Below are positions 11,088-22,125 of a stretch of 64,000 nt of DNA, piece after piece. The notes under the pieces were generated by a model. It saw only the letters and a program-made list of their open reading frames with translations. It had not been told where the DNA came from and made no database searches. Position numbers and translations under genes: made by a program. The DNA comes from Lasioglossum baleicum. Taxonomy: Eukaryota > Arthropoda > Insecta > Hymenoptera > Halictidae. Positions within the stretch are counted from its first letter, which is position 1, and every line of letters starts with the position of its first letter. The stretch covers positions 1,116,001-1,180,000 of the forward strand of contig NC_134933.1 of NCBI RefSeq assembly GCF_051020765.1, given 5' to 3'.

Positions 11088-11626
11088 TTAACACATTACC
11101 GACCGGTGATTATTGCATAATTTTTAAAAATCTATGGTACAAGGCAAAACACTTTTTCGTGGAACCTTCAACAGCAACAGAAATTTTCATTGTGAACTAA
11201 CAAGTCACCCTCAATAACGTCATCTAATAGATTCATTTAAGATTGCAAGCACAATTATTGAAAATCCTATGAATAGGCTTCCGGTAGGTAAAGTGTTAAT
11301 ATTTGCCGTTTAAATCAAAAGTGCCAATAACTGCTACAGTGCCAGCAATAGCACAGTTCACCCTATTTGAATTAATTAATGAAATCTCGAGACTAGTGTT
11401 GTATAAAGCTCGAGTCTTCGAAGCTCCAGAGCTCAGTCTTAAAGACTTCTTCTAAATCTTCTTCTATAGAAACTTAGTCTTTAAGACTGAGCTCTGAAGC
11501 TTCGAAGACTCGAGCTTTATACAACACTACTCGAGACTGATAGGAGGAACAACGGCAGCATTTAAGAAAGACTGGAAACGAGAGTGAGGTTAAGGTCACC
11601 GGTAGTCCGCAGCTATTAAAGTGTTA
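11088..11626. mobile_element. TTAA-flanked miniature element, copy B, with extension
   Basis: The left TTAA and CACATTACCGACCGG are as in copy A. The inner right end CCGGTAGGTAAAGTGTTAA lies near 11281-11301, followed by the same extension to gcagctattaaagtgtta. A 136-bp hAT-type element has inserted in the extension at 11394. About 25 bp of the core present in copy A (aaaagaaaatttctatgctt) is missing here. Confidence 0.8.
11394..11529. mobile_element. 136-bp hAT-type hairpin element with 8-bp duplication CTCGAGAC
   Basis: The element starts TAGTGTTGTATAAAGCTC and ends with the inverse. Its arms match over about 55 bp with one mismatch, so nearly the whole element is a hairpin. CTCGAGAC is present on both sides (11386-11393, 11530-11537). 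Copy A at 5032-5213 shows the empty site with a single ctcgagac, which proves the insertion. Confidence 0.92.
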
Positions 11627-13110
11627 CATCACCGGTGGCCACCATGCGGATCGACGAGTCGAATTTCGCCGATCTTTCACGATCTCTCCGCCATTGAGCA
11701 AATTACACAGTGGCAGGTTTTATTTGTGGTTTTAAAAAAAGAGCATTACATCAGCGTTAATCTTGACCGGCGTCGATAAACAGTCTCTGGGAACGCGACG
11801 CGAATTAATTCACGTGTTGTTCCGCTGCTCGATGGAACTGAGATCCAACGAGATTAGCGATCAACCGTTTAGCAACGGTTTGCGAACTAATTCTAAAAGA
11901 AAGAAGTTGTTTGATGTAGAATAAAAATGTTTCTGGGCTGAAATAGTATCTGAAGGCAGAGCAAACATGGCGGCTTCTGGAGAAGAATTTAAAAATATTT
12001 GTTAAAGGTGTAAAAAACTCAATCAAAAATAGTAGGATGTTTACGTAACTTAAAAATTTTTATGAAGATCGACGAGGTTAAAATTACTTGGAAGTGACAA
12101 TGTTTAGGAAAGTGGGAGGAACCGAAATGGCGGAAAAGGCGTGGCTTCCATTGTCGAACCTAAGAATAGCTGAGAATTATACTTTGAGACTTGGAAACAC
12201 ACACAGTACGAAAGACATAATCTAAAAGTTGTAGAACGTAGACCGGAACTAAAAAATGGACTGTAAAAAATAAAAAAATAAAAAGGCTTAACGTAAATAA
12301 TTTTTAGAGAGTATGGGCATGGTGTCGAAGCCAAAATTTGCTATAAATAAAAGCAGTAAAAATGAAGAATGGTGTGAGCATCGATAAAAGAATGAACGAG
12401 CATGTTAAAAAGAGGAGGCAGATCTAAAATGGCCACGTCAAGGTCACTATGGCTAGAGAAATAAATGGTTTACTACCTGTAAAGAGGATTGAACGACGTG
12501 TTGCTCGCATCGAGCGAAACGTTGCACAGTCCGACACAATCGCGTATAAAGTGTAATGTGGTAACTTGTACTAATAGTACACGATGACGTTATTAAGCGT
12601 CAGTTCAAGGCTGCGCCACAAACGTGCTCGCCTTCTCTGGAACCTTTTTGCCTTTCCTTGTTTCTCCACCTTCTATTCTACGTGGAATATTCTTCATGTA
12701 TCTCCATTCTCTGTGTTAGTCGTCAATCATTCCACTTCATGAAGCCTCTCTTATGCTCTCTGTCTTCTTCCGGACGACTCGCTGTACTCCCACTTTCGAC
12801 GACGACTCTCAGTCAGTCACGTTTCATTACCATAAAATTCAATGTGCAAATGAGAGCCACTCGAATTTACATTCGAAAGTCGTGTAAAGGTCAAGATTCT
12901 AAACAAACAGACGCCTTTCATAGTCTCTCCGCCACCTTGATAGCTGCGGGACGTCGCTATCTCAAGGTCGGTCTCGATACTGTTGACCCACATGTCTATT
13001 TTCATCGAGACGGTGATTAAAAATATCTAACATGTCCGCTTTATTCGGGCAGAAATCAATACTGGTTAAAGACGAGCTGAGATTCAAGAAAAATATCGAG
13101 AGAAGATACA
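11627..13110. other. no gene seen
   Basis: Open frames here, including a 120-aa one at 12658-13020 (+) and a 76-aa one at 12104-12334 (-), show no domain, signal or conserved motif that I recognise. The sequence is not repeated elsewhere in the window. Confidence 0.45.
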
Positions 13111-13112
13111 TA

Positions 13113-14713
13113 CACTTCGGGACGAAAAGATAGCACACTTTGAAATCAATGTAATTTCTGTTTATTAAACATTAGAAATTCAATTATTTTAATACACATA
13201 TTTTTAGTGTGTCTTTCTTAACATATATGATTGAAATGAAACGAAGCTTCGTTAACTTATCTATTTTTATTGAATGAAGTAGAATTATTAACGAAATATA
13301 AATGTACAAAGTGATAGCATACTTAACGAAAAACTTGATATAAAACAGAATTAATCGATAAAAATCAATGCTAAATATTTTGTAGGACCTCCTTTACAGC
13401 TAACGACTTTACTCATTCGGTTTGGTAAATATTAATACAATTTTTTAATACTGTTTTGACTAATATTCTCCCATTCGTCCAAAATGCTCTACTTTAAATC
13501 GTTAATATTTTGGAATTGTCTGCCAGTTTGGTACACAGCTCTGGCAAGATGTGCCCAACAATTTTCAATAATGTTGAGGTTGGAGATCTTGCTGACCACT
13601 CCAAAGCACAAATAATTTTCGAAGAAAAGTATTTCTTGACCGCTTTCGCCGCGTGGACTGCGACATTATCTTGTTGTAAAATGTGTTCATTTGCAGCAAT
13701 TCCTACAGCATAAGTGTTTAATTGTTCATTTATTATTTAAATATACCGTTCACTATTCATTCGTCCTTATATAAATTTGATTTCTGTTTTACTCCAATAT
13801 CCAATATCGGCCAAAATTATCACACAGCTGCCTCCCATTTGGTGATCGCTTAAAAATTGCTGTTTTTCGTTCAAATTATGATAGTAATAGCCTACGTCGT
13901 CTGGACCATCCAAATTGCCTAAATCATTTTTCGTCAGTAAATATGACTCTTCGCCACTTTGTCCTCATATTCATATGGTTTTTTGGCAAATTGTAAGCAG
14001 AACGCTTTATGCTCCTTCTTTAACCAAGGTTTTTTTCTGCAATTCTCTTCGCGCTAACTGCTTGCATTTTTGTAAAACACAACGTACATTCTTTCCGTTA
14101 GTGTTTACGCCAATATTTTCAGCGATTTGCCTCGCAGTCATCCTTGAATTTGATGGTGTTCACAATGTTGCATATTTTTCACGGGCAGTTAAACTTTGTG
14201 GACGACCAGAACTGTTCTTTTTCCCGTAATTTTCAGGATTTTTTAACTAGCTCATAATAACTTTACGGCATCTATTTACAATTTTTGATATCTGTGTAAT
14301 TCAATCATGTTCTTCCTTTAACTTCGATATCGTATGTACTTCACATACACTTAGTTTTTCCACGACCCATTCTTGACACTTTAGTATGTTGTTTTATGAA
14401 ATAAGCACGAAAGAGAAGCTAGTACCCACTTTATCAATTACGTTTTGCATTGAATGTTTGCTCTTCAGTAACTTCTGCACAACTAACAAATGTAAAAGTG
14501 CTATTTGTGCTATCATTTTGTCCCGCTTGTGTGCCTCAATATTTACGTTTTCATTTCGAAAATTCTATTGAAGTAAATATGGTGGATGATATTCAGTACA
14601 TTGTACGTACAGCCATATCAGAATATGTTGACATATTAAAATATTTATTTTCTTCAGTTTAATGTATCAAATGAGGAAAAATAGATGATGTGCTATTTTT
14701 TTGTCCCAGAGTG
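13113..14713 (-). mobile_element. Tc1-like transposon, copy 2 (full length)
   Basis: 1601 bp flanked by TA (13111-13112, 14714-14715), with termini CACTTCGGGACGAAAAGATA and GTCCCAGAGTG. Full length by comparison with copy 3. Confidence 0.9.
13375..14370 (-). pseudogene. decayed Tc1-family transposase, copy 2
   Basis: Same defects as copy 1: scattered stops in the N-terminal third and a frame change between the second (LQQDNVAVHAAK) and third (NIIENCWAHLARAVYQ) catalytic regions. The shared lesions show that the copies were amplified after inactivation, mobilised in trans or by segmental duplication. Plus-strand open frames at 13510-13713 and 13915-14229 are shadows. Confidence 0.8.
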
Positions 14714-15047
14714 TATGTATATGCAAATGAAGACAATGGTAATTATTATTAACACCCGAACCTCGGATTTTTAATTTTATAGTCGCTAAGAATCCAGGAA
14801 TATAGTTTGTGAGACAATTTTCGATTAAAATTCACTCACAGATTACAGTTTGCGTAAATTCCTATTTCCATACTGGATTTTACGATTAAATCATCGACTA
14901 AAAAATGATTAGCGTTAAAAGTCAAGTGGGAATATTATGAATTTTTATCGATGGACAAGTTTCCTTGAGTTTTAAAAAATTCATATCTGCCATATACATA
15001 TAGATGTGACCTCCAGACATTGAAAATATTAGTGTGTTTAAAGACTA

Positions 15048-15660
15048 TCATAAGAGATCATAAGAGAATATTGCAAGAGCCACCAACTTGCTCACCCACG
15101 AACAGAATGCGCATTTTGCAAGAAGTCAACGACATCGCCAGCTCAGTCAAGGTTAGCCAATTCATTTGCTCCTCTGCCGTAGGTTTTAAGTGTCAAGGAT
15201 TGTAAGCTGGTACTCCAAGACGTTCATTCGGTTATTATCAGCACTCTGTCGTCATTATTAATAACATGATCCTGTCGTCCTTTCCTTGACACTGATCTTC
15301 TATCTTCCCTGTTTCTTTCGTGTCACGTTAAAGATGTCTCTCTGCTTTTTCTTCTTCGTTGATCCCGGAAGCAGGTCAAACGAGGAAATTCCTTGAATCA
15401 CGCGATTAACCCATTTACATCATAAGCGTACGAATTTACTTTGAACGCACTTTAAAACAGTATAACTTTTTTATGATTGTATCAAACGACCTGACGTCTT
15501 GTAATCAATTGGAAGTATTGATTTACTAAATGATCTGCAAAAAAAGATTTTCTGAAAATTACAATTTACTACAAGGTTGCATGCCAAAATAAAAAAAGCA
15601 TTTTGGTAATTATTTAGAAGAAGGGTTTCCTCTCAGATTTTGATTTTAAATATGTTATAG
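15048..15660. other. no gene; diverged fragment of the CAGTGGCTC foldback family
   Basis: At about 15447-15610 the motifs cactttaaaacagtataact and caaacgacctgacg match the arm of the element at 5815-6499, without its terminus. The rest is unassigned. Confidence 0.5.
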
Positions 15661-15797
15661 CCCCCCACCACCTAATCCTAACTAATTATACTCGCATGAT
15701 TTTTCATTACTAGTTCAAATCTGTATGACGGCTATATATGTAGAATGCAAAAATCATGCGATCAGAATTAGTTAGGGTTAGGTGGTGGGAGGGGGCG
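15661..15797. repeat. foldback repeat, about 137 bp
   Basis: ccccccaccacctaatccta at the left pairs with ttagggttaggtggtgggag at the right. The arms extend to catgatttttcat / gcaaaaatcatg. No target duplication could be read. Confidence 0.65.
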
Positions 15798-16079
15798 GAG
15801 AGGCACGCATATGAAAATGTAGGAGTAGTCTTTCAAAACTTAAAACTCACCCTATACATATACAGTGGCTCACGAAAGTATTCGAACGCCCTTTAAAACA
15901 GAATAACTTTTTTATAATTGTAACAAACGACCTGATCTTTTATAATCAATTAGAAGCACTGGTATATGCAATGGTAACCAAAAAAGATTTTCAAAAAAAT
16001 TATAATTTACAACGTTACATGCAAAAATAAAAAGGTCATTTTTTAAACTTTTTTATTAGGGCCTCAAAGAAAATTTAAA

Positions 16080-17300
16080 CTAGAGGGTTATTGTTGCTCG
16101 CTCGCTTCGCTCGCTCGCAACTAGGGTTGTTTTTGCGAAAGGGTTAGTGGTACGCATGGCTAGTAGCACCTATAGCTATTAATGTTTTTTTTATTTGGTG
16201 TGTGACTCTCCACAAGCCACACAAAGAACTTCCCGATTCGTTAGTTGCAGTATATTATTATCATTATTAAGTGTACGTTTTACGAAGATTATACGTTTTC
16301 AGGGAAATTCAATAGTTTTCTACTTATCAAAATGTTTGCTATATGGCGTCGCATTAAACGAACATCACAGGCTCGTTGCTCGCTTGGTTCCTTGTTATAG
16401 CATACTAATGTTGCAAAATAAATTGTCTTAATTAGTTTTTCGCAAACGATACAACTCCTCATTATCCGAGTTTGCAGTATTGATCTTGGTTTTCTTCGAT
16501 ACTGTTAATTTAAATTGTCCCAAAATATATAAACCGCGCTCAATTTTGAAACTCTGCTGAGTGCTACACACAACATTTGTAAAGTTCGCCTTTCTGATTT
16601 TTTAAAATCCAAACATACTTTCTCGTATGTTTGTCCCTGACTTTTATGAATCGTAATCGCTTCAGCAGGAAGCACTGGAAATTGACTACGTGTGATTTGA
16701 TATTTTTCCTCACTCGACATATTTACTTGATTCGATATTTTTATTATTGGTGTTAAATTGTGATCATTATTTGGATTTTTCATCAAATCACGATAACGAG
16801 TTCTTACTTTCACTCCTACTCTGGCCAATTGGAAATCTAACCACAATATAGACGGAATTTTAGTATTTTCTTGAAAAGTAATAAATTTTAATATTCCGCA
16901 TGTGTGTGTGTGTGTGATGCATTAACCAATCCGTTTTCAACATCAATGTTATTAATAATTATCATATAGTTTATACTAATTTTCAATTTAATCTCAGTTA
17001 ATAATTCGTTTTGAACTGATTGTTTTTTTAAAGATTGTAATATAAATTTTTTTTGTTCTTTCATCGATATTCTTTGAAAATGTATTCTCGGGAGTAGAGA
17101 TGATTAACTCACTCTTGCATTGGGATAATTTTCGATTATTGTAAGCGGAAACATCATCATAAGGTACAAAAAAAATTTTTTGTGTAATTACGTTTGTTTC
17201 TTCGGTGGAAACTTTCCGTTCTCTCGTATAAATTGCATTGTTGAATGAACTTCTTTCGAAAAAAACTAAAAAAACTAAAAAACTACTTGACCAAAATGGA
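16080..17300 (-). mobile_element. Helitron fragment (3' end and helicase part)
   Basis: Read on the minus strand, the segment ends in CTAG directly followed by T, inside host sequence aaatttaaa. This agrees with Helitron insertion between A and T and a CTRR end. A short stem GTTGC/GCAAC with a GAGCGAGCG loop lies 10 bp before the end, as expected for the terminal hairpin. Helicase coding remnants occupy 16505-17240. The 5' TC end is not certain; the part after about 17245 may be another element. Confidence 0.75.
16505..17240 (-). pseudogene. PIF1-type helicase of a Helitron Rep/helicase protein (C-terminal fragment)
   Basis: The open part at 16505-16846 carries the last SF1 helicase motifs of PIF1 proteins: FPVLPAEAITIHKSQGQTYE (motif V region) and LCVALSRVSK (motif VI). 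Upstream on the same strand, INNIDVENGLVNAS matches the conserved NID..GL.NG segment of this family. The frame is then broken by a (TG)n run at 16898-16916 just after VNASH. Helitron helicases unwind DNA during rolling-circle transposition. The Rep HUH domain is not in this window and the frame is interrupted, so this is a dead 3' fragment. Confidence 0.85.
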
Positions 17301-17572
17301 CCAAAATCTAATCAGCTCTAAGTTACAGCGGGGCACATCGATTGCATCATTCATAATCCTGATCGCGTTGTTACTTTTTCTGAAAACGTTAACGAAAAAT
17401 TTGATTACATACAAATGGACACACACACACACACACACACACGAACATTTTGCTGAAAATAGTCTAAAATGACTGCAATGAGACCATGAAACGTGAAGAT
17501 CTGCTAAAAAAACGATTTTCGATTTTCGGGGTCATTACAATAACTTCCTTATAAAATCGGGAAGTTAAAAAT
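17245..17572. repeat. segment of uncertain origin with (AC)n run
   Basis: It contains tggaccaaaatctaatcagc, an (AC)11 run at 17418-17440, gaaaatagtctaaaatgact and a small palindrome, aacttcc/gggaagtt, at 17541-17567. It lies between helicase remnants and the resumed foldback. It looks like the end of another repeat caught inside, but I could not define its limits. Confidence 0.35.
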
Positions 17573-18045
17573 ATATGTTTTGTAGATCTATGTTAGTTAT
17601 ACACATGCTGAAAATTTCATCGAAATCGGTTGACGCAGGAAAAAAAGACACGCATCGAAAGATGTACGATTTTGTGGATTTTAAGCAGAAACTGATCAAA
17701 AATCGTGTAAAACTACGATTTTCAACATTTTTAATCGCTTGTAGCTCGTTTGTGTGATAATCGATTTTGACGAAATTTTCAGCATGTGTATAACTAACAT
17801 AGATCTACAAAACATATATTTCAAATTTTCTTCAAGGGCCCTAATAAAAAAAGTTTAAAAAATGACCTTTTTATTTTTGCATGTAACTTTGTAAATTATA
17901 ATTTTTTTGAAAATCTTTTTGGATATCATTTCATAAACCAGTGCTTCTAATTGATTATAAAAAATCAGGTCGCGCGCGTTTGTTACAATTATAAAGAAAT
18001 TATTCTATTTTAAAGGGCGTTCGAATACCTTCGTGAGCCACTGTA

Positions 18046-18476
18046 TGTATGACCAGAGTGAGACCCTGTTTTCTCTTTCATCTCCACAGCGTGTTTAGAA
18101 GCAAAATGTAAACAAACGCCGCGCCGGGACAGGCTCACGTTGCTGCAAAGCGTGCAGGAATAAGAAAAATTCAATACAGTATTAGCAACAGTTATTTGCA
18201 AATATTTCGAAAACTAAAATCGAGCGGCGGTAACATGTACAGGAAAAAGTTGTTCACAGAATGATGACCTTGACAACATATTTGTTCAAGATTATCAAAA
18301 TCTGAGAGCCTTCTTCTAAATAATTACCTAATTTTATTAACACGTCGACTGTCGAGTTGCAATCCTTAAAAATCTCACAACATCGAAATAATTTAGTTAC
18401 TAACATCGCGACTGAAAAGTTCAAATTGAACACAGCTTCTTCAATTTTTCCGCTTGCTACACACCCTAACAAAATA
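18046..18476. other. no gene assigned
   Basis: A 72-aa minus-strand frame at 18254-18472 (KIEEAVFNLNFSVAMLVTKL and onward) looks protein-like in composition but matches nothing I know. Nothing else was seen. Confidence 0.35.
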
Positions 18477-18478
18477 TA

Positions 18479-18823
18479 GGCTTGACAAATGTAGCTGTGC
18501 GCTGAATGTCCCCCGCAAGGGGAAATGTTCCCCGCTGCGCAGTGGCAAATAGGCGAACTTCATAACGATACGGCACCTGTCAAACGATTCACGTTGCGAC
18601 AGTTCAGTTTAAAAGTATAGTGACACAAGTGTATTCACACAAACATATAAACAGTTGTTTTGTATGTTTACTGCTGTAAGAAATAATGGACAGTGCGCAC
18701 TTTTGACGAGGTGTGTACTTTACCGTTCAAATGTTGCATCTTTCTCTCGTCGAGTGCGGTCTTTGTTTTCTTATGCGCATCCCCCTGAATTTAGTCACCC
18801 GCACAGCTACATTTGTCAAGCTG
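18479..18823. mobile_element. 345-bp TA-flanked miniature element
   Basis: Inverted termini CTTGACAAATGTAGCTGTGC and the inverse at 18800-18821 lie just inside TA dinucleotides. The interior is G+C-richer, with cccccgcaaggggaaatg. No coding capacity. Confidence 0.72.
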
Positions 18824-18949
18824 TACTTAAATACTTCATGATCAAAATTAATTTCTAGATCTGGTGAAACAATAGTGTCTACCATATATGGCGGCGTAGC
18901 AGTAGAAGTTAGAATTTACATGAAACATTTGTAATACTTCGTGGCTTAA

Positions 18950-19232
18950 CCCTTTGCGGTCCGCGCGGAATTCGCAATTTCGTACCAGCCGGTCCGCACA
19001 GATTTCGCCCCAGTCGCTTATTATTCACTTGGTACCGTTTTCTTTGAAAAACATTTATAATGATAATATAAGACGAAAATGAAAAATAAAAAAAAAAAAA
19101 AAATTTTCCGTGTCGAGTGACACTCGACATAGGACGCGCCAGAACGAAAACCGATGTCGAGTCACACTCGACATAGGACGTGCCAGAACGAAATGCAATG
19201 TCGAGTCACACTCGACATAGGACCGCAAAGGG
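18950..19232. mobile_element. 283-bp TTAA-flanked element with three tandem perfect palindromes
   Basis: TTAA on both sides (18946-18949, 19233-19236) encloses inverted termini CCCTTTGCGGTCC. The CCC start and TTAA target are typical of piggyBac. Near the right end a 43-bp unit is repeated three times. Each unit holds the 19-bp palindrome TGTCGAGTSACACTCGACA followed by taggac and, in two of the units, ccagaacgaaa. Confidence 0.88.
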
Positions 19233-19236
19233 TTAA

Positions 19237-19572
19237 ATATGATAAGTAGACTGCGTATTTTTATGTAAACACATATTTCAAACAAAATATTATTGTGTAC
19301 AAATAATAATTAATGTGTACAAAATATTATGTACAAAATATTATTTTGCATATTGCATATCTTTTCTACCAAGTGCATATGCACATATACATATATTACG
19401 TATTTCTTTTATATAATTTCACTATACATATTTTGCTGCGATTTGTTTGACTCCAATATTTTATGCCGAAAATTTTAATAAAACTAAAGAGATTCGACTA
19501 TTCTTTTTCCTTAACATCTGAAAACAGTAAAATCATTAGTTCACAATCTTTATTTTGTTTCTGTAAATAGGT
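19237..19572. other. no gene seen; possible intron upstream of a splice acceptor
   Basis: AT-rich, with a tgcatatgcacatatacata stretch. It ends in ttattttgtttctgtaaatag, which reads as a good splice acceptor for the coding remnant that follows. Confidence 0.4.
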
Positions 19573-20072
19573 AGTTGAAGATTTTGATGAAGATGATATA
19601 GTTGCAATTGCAACAGCTCAGAATGTGTTGCGACAGACACAAGTTGCACAAAATTTGACATTTATAAAAGTACATTTACGAACTCTTCCAGCCACAATAA
19701 AACTGGAAGCTGTCAGTTTACCCTTAACAAATTCAATGAATATATTCGTGGACTGTATTGAACATTTAAGAGCTGTAAACGTGGCGATCAAATTCTTGTT
19801 AAAATATTATAGATGCAGTGATAAAAAAGAATCCTGGTTTATGCGGAATATCTAAACTCGTGAGGATATTAAGCAATGAAAATGTGTCAACTAATGTACC
19901 ACAACGCTATTGTAGCAAATATAAATATGCACCCATTACATCCTGTGATCTAGAACGTACTCCTTCAGCATATAAGTCAATATTTACTGACACACGCCAA
20001 CAACTAAGTCTTACAAACATGAAGAAATTACTAGCAACTTATTGTAACGAAAAGTATGGTGTTTCCGTATAA
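19573..20072 (+). pseudogene. hAT-derived / CGGBP1-like C-terminal coding fragment, frameshifted
   Basis: Two overlapping frames continue each other. The first reads VVEDFDEDDIVAIATAQNVL and onward to about 19805. After a frame change near 19805-19825 the second reads AVIKKNPGLCGISKLVRILS, then SKYKYAPITSCDLERTPSAY and ends NMKKLLATYCNEKYGV. The block YAPITSCDxERxxSxYK...NxKxxLxxxCN is the C-terminal signature of hAT-dimerisation-related CGGBP1-like proteins, where an F usually follows the ER (here ERTPSAY for ERSFSxY). The single shift and the lack of the N-terminal DNA-binding region argue for a dead copy. An acceptor-like site precedes it, so an exon of a split gene is an alternative. Confidence 0.65.
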
Positions 20073-20719
20073 ATAAATTGTTAATTAAATTGATAACTGA
20101 TAAATATCTCTTTGTATTAGTTCTGATCATATTTTTCGTGCATATTTGCATATATATTAGAATAAAATATATTAGAATCGATTCCTCTGATTCTAAGTAT
20201 CATCGATTCCTCACTACTAGTTTTTTTGCTATGGTACCCTAACAATTTTTTACGTAGAATAAACAGAGGAATCGATTAGTGCAACAAAATAATATGCATT
20301 TCTATTTAAAGAAATGATGGAATTGTTAATTGCACATGCACAGTTGCACCTAAAAAAAATCTAAGGCCCTACGCTCTTCGAACCATTTATTTTCCTCTTT
20401 TGATATTTTTTCGTAAATGCATTAATAACGGAGTTATGGCCTGAAACAATCGCGTGAAACACCCTGCATTTTCTAGTGCTGCGAGTCTAATCTCCAAACT
20501 CTGCATGTTCCAGGAATGCTATAAGGAGTGTTCCTAATTCCTATATTCCATGATTGTTACGAACTTTTTAATCTTACAGTTCAATCACTATTGCGTAAGA
20601 CGTAGGAGCTACGATTATTTCTTGTGCAACAATTTTGTCGCACATAATAAGAACATTACTTAATTAATGTTCTTATAATATAAATGTATGTCGATTAAGT
20701 GACACACACGAATTCGAAG
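20073..20719. other. no gene; remnant of a CACCCTG-type end near 20460
   Basis: A run of direct repeats of attagaatcgattcctc type is seen at 20170-20275. Near 20420-20465 acggagttatggcctgaaac and acaccctgca resemble the subterminal part of CAGGGTG elements. No coding sequence. Confidence 0.4.
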
Positions 20720-21069
20720 TACTGTTGTGAGCTGACGAGAAGATCCCTGGTAGGAATGCGGTGACGTAGGCAAGAATGCGCACCCGATTGGTTGGCTTGG
20801 AGGGGGGGCGCCTAGGCTCACACGCAGTTTCGACTAGAGCGTTCTATTGGCCGACGCAGTCACCCCCACTACTCGAGTCGCGTGACGAAGAGAGGGAATC
20901 AGACGTACCCTAGGGTACTCAGTGAGGGTACTCAACGGCGTAGGCACAAAATTAAGAATACTGCTGAAAAATTGTCATGACGTAAAACTTTCTTATTTTC
21001 CTATTCTTATTATAAAATGTTCAAATCAGTATTGACATTAACATTCTACAGCACATATTAATAATCGTA

Positions 21070-22007
21070 CAGTAAATGTTCTATAAACGCGAACGCATCG
21101 GGGGGATTTCTTCGCGTTTTTCGATCGTGGTCCTACTTTTTTCGAGCTTCAAAGGCCGAGCCGAACGTAGAGAAGGACAGCGCGTGTAAAGCGAGACCAC
21201 GCGCGGGCCTTTGAACTGTGCCGGCGACTGCGACTCTCCGCGTCTCTTTCTTTTCTATACGCGCTATCCTTCCTTGCGCCCGAAACGTCCATCGTCATTT
21301 AAACCTCTACAGTTTAAATACCATCGAAGGAAACCTATCGAATTGGAGCGTTTGCATCCGTCAGGAAAAGGCACACTTTTTGTAGTATTTCAACTGTTTT
21401 AAGTAATGTATTTAAGATTTATTTAATTTTGGCTCTTATCAAAAAATTGTAATGGAGCGAGCGACGCGCGTGACTTGACACGGTGTTCGGTTTTGCGACA
21501 TGATCGGTCATAGTTCATCGCGTCTTTATATTTGCGAAACCGAACGTTAAATAATAAAAATATAAAACAGTTCAGCATATTTTATAAAGTAATTTTTCTC
21601 GTTTTTTAATCTTTGCCTAGCGTCGAGATCGCAATTTCTCTTTCTTTTTCACTCGCTATACATACTCTTATGTTCTAAAGTCACTTCATATGTACATACC
21701 GTCAATTAAACCACTAAATTCTGTTCAAATTATATCGTGTTTGGTATCATTTTAATCAGAAAAATGCCAGAAATAAGGTAGTGAAAGTCCCATAACAGAA
21801 TCATGGAAAATGAAGAAGTTTGACTGTTGGTGTAACGTTATGATGACTCACGGGCGCGTTTGAACTGTGCCGACGACTGCGACTCTCCGCGTCGCGTTTG
21901 TAGTGGTTCACACCGATATACCGAGCCGAGTCAGTGTATTAGTTTGGAGGGGATATTTTTTTCGCGTTTATCGTTGACAGATTTTCGCGTTTATAGAACA
22001 TTTACTG
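21070..22007. mobile_element. 938-bp pogo-like element nested in the 1.95-kb element
   Basis: TA-flanked termini CAGTAAATGTTCTATAAACG and the inverse (cgtttatagaacatttactg). CAGT starts with a TA duplication fit the pogo/Tigger group. Two direct repeats of ttgaactgtgccgRcgactg (21212 and 21861) lie inside. No transposase remains. Confidence 0.75.
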
Positions 22008-22020
22008 TATATATATTATA

Positions 22021-22092
22021 AGTTCTCTCTCTCCCGCTCTCTCTCTCTCCCGCTCTCTCTCGCTCTCTCTCTCTCTCGCTCTCTGTCTCTAA
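22021..22092. repeat. CT-rich microsatellite
   Basis: Runs of CT broken by cccgct interruptions, at the right shoulder of the pogo-like element. Confidence 0.95.
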
Positions 22093-22125
22093 TGTAAAAA
22101 GCTAAAAAAAAAAGTATAAAAAAAG

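Larger units (their letters stand above)
13111..15047 (-). repeat. arm 2 of the large inverted duplication
   Basis: Reverse complement of 318-2040: Tc1 element at 13113-14713 and its 5' flank at 14714-15047. It keeps the 190-bp terminal part that copy 1 lost, and has about 35 bp extra near 14990-15030 (atctatatgtatatggcag). Confidence 0.85.
15863..18043. mobile_element. CAGTGGCTCACGAAAG foldback, copy 2, split by a Helitron
   Basis: Both termini with TA are intact (15861-15862, 18044-18045). The left arm stops at aaaatttaaa (16079). The family sequence resumes near tatatgttttgtagatctat (about 17573) and runs unbroken to the right end. The material between is inserted. Confidence 0.85.

Noticed and set aside
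12658..13020. 120-aa frame
   Set aside because: No domain and no second copy, with an overlapping frame on the other strand. Expected by chance in 64 kb.
19048..19085. 33-bp near-identity (gataatataagacgaaaatg) with 45933-45965
   Set aside because: Short, A-rich and in unrelated elements. The partner arm at 47725 differs, so chance or local conversion cannot be told apart.
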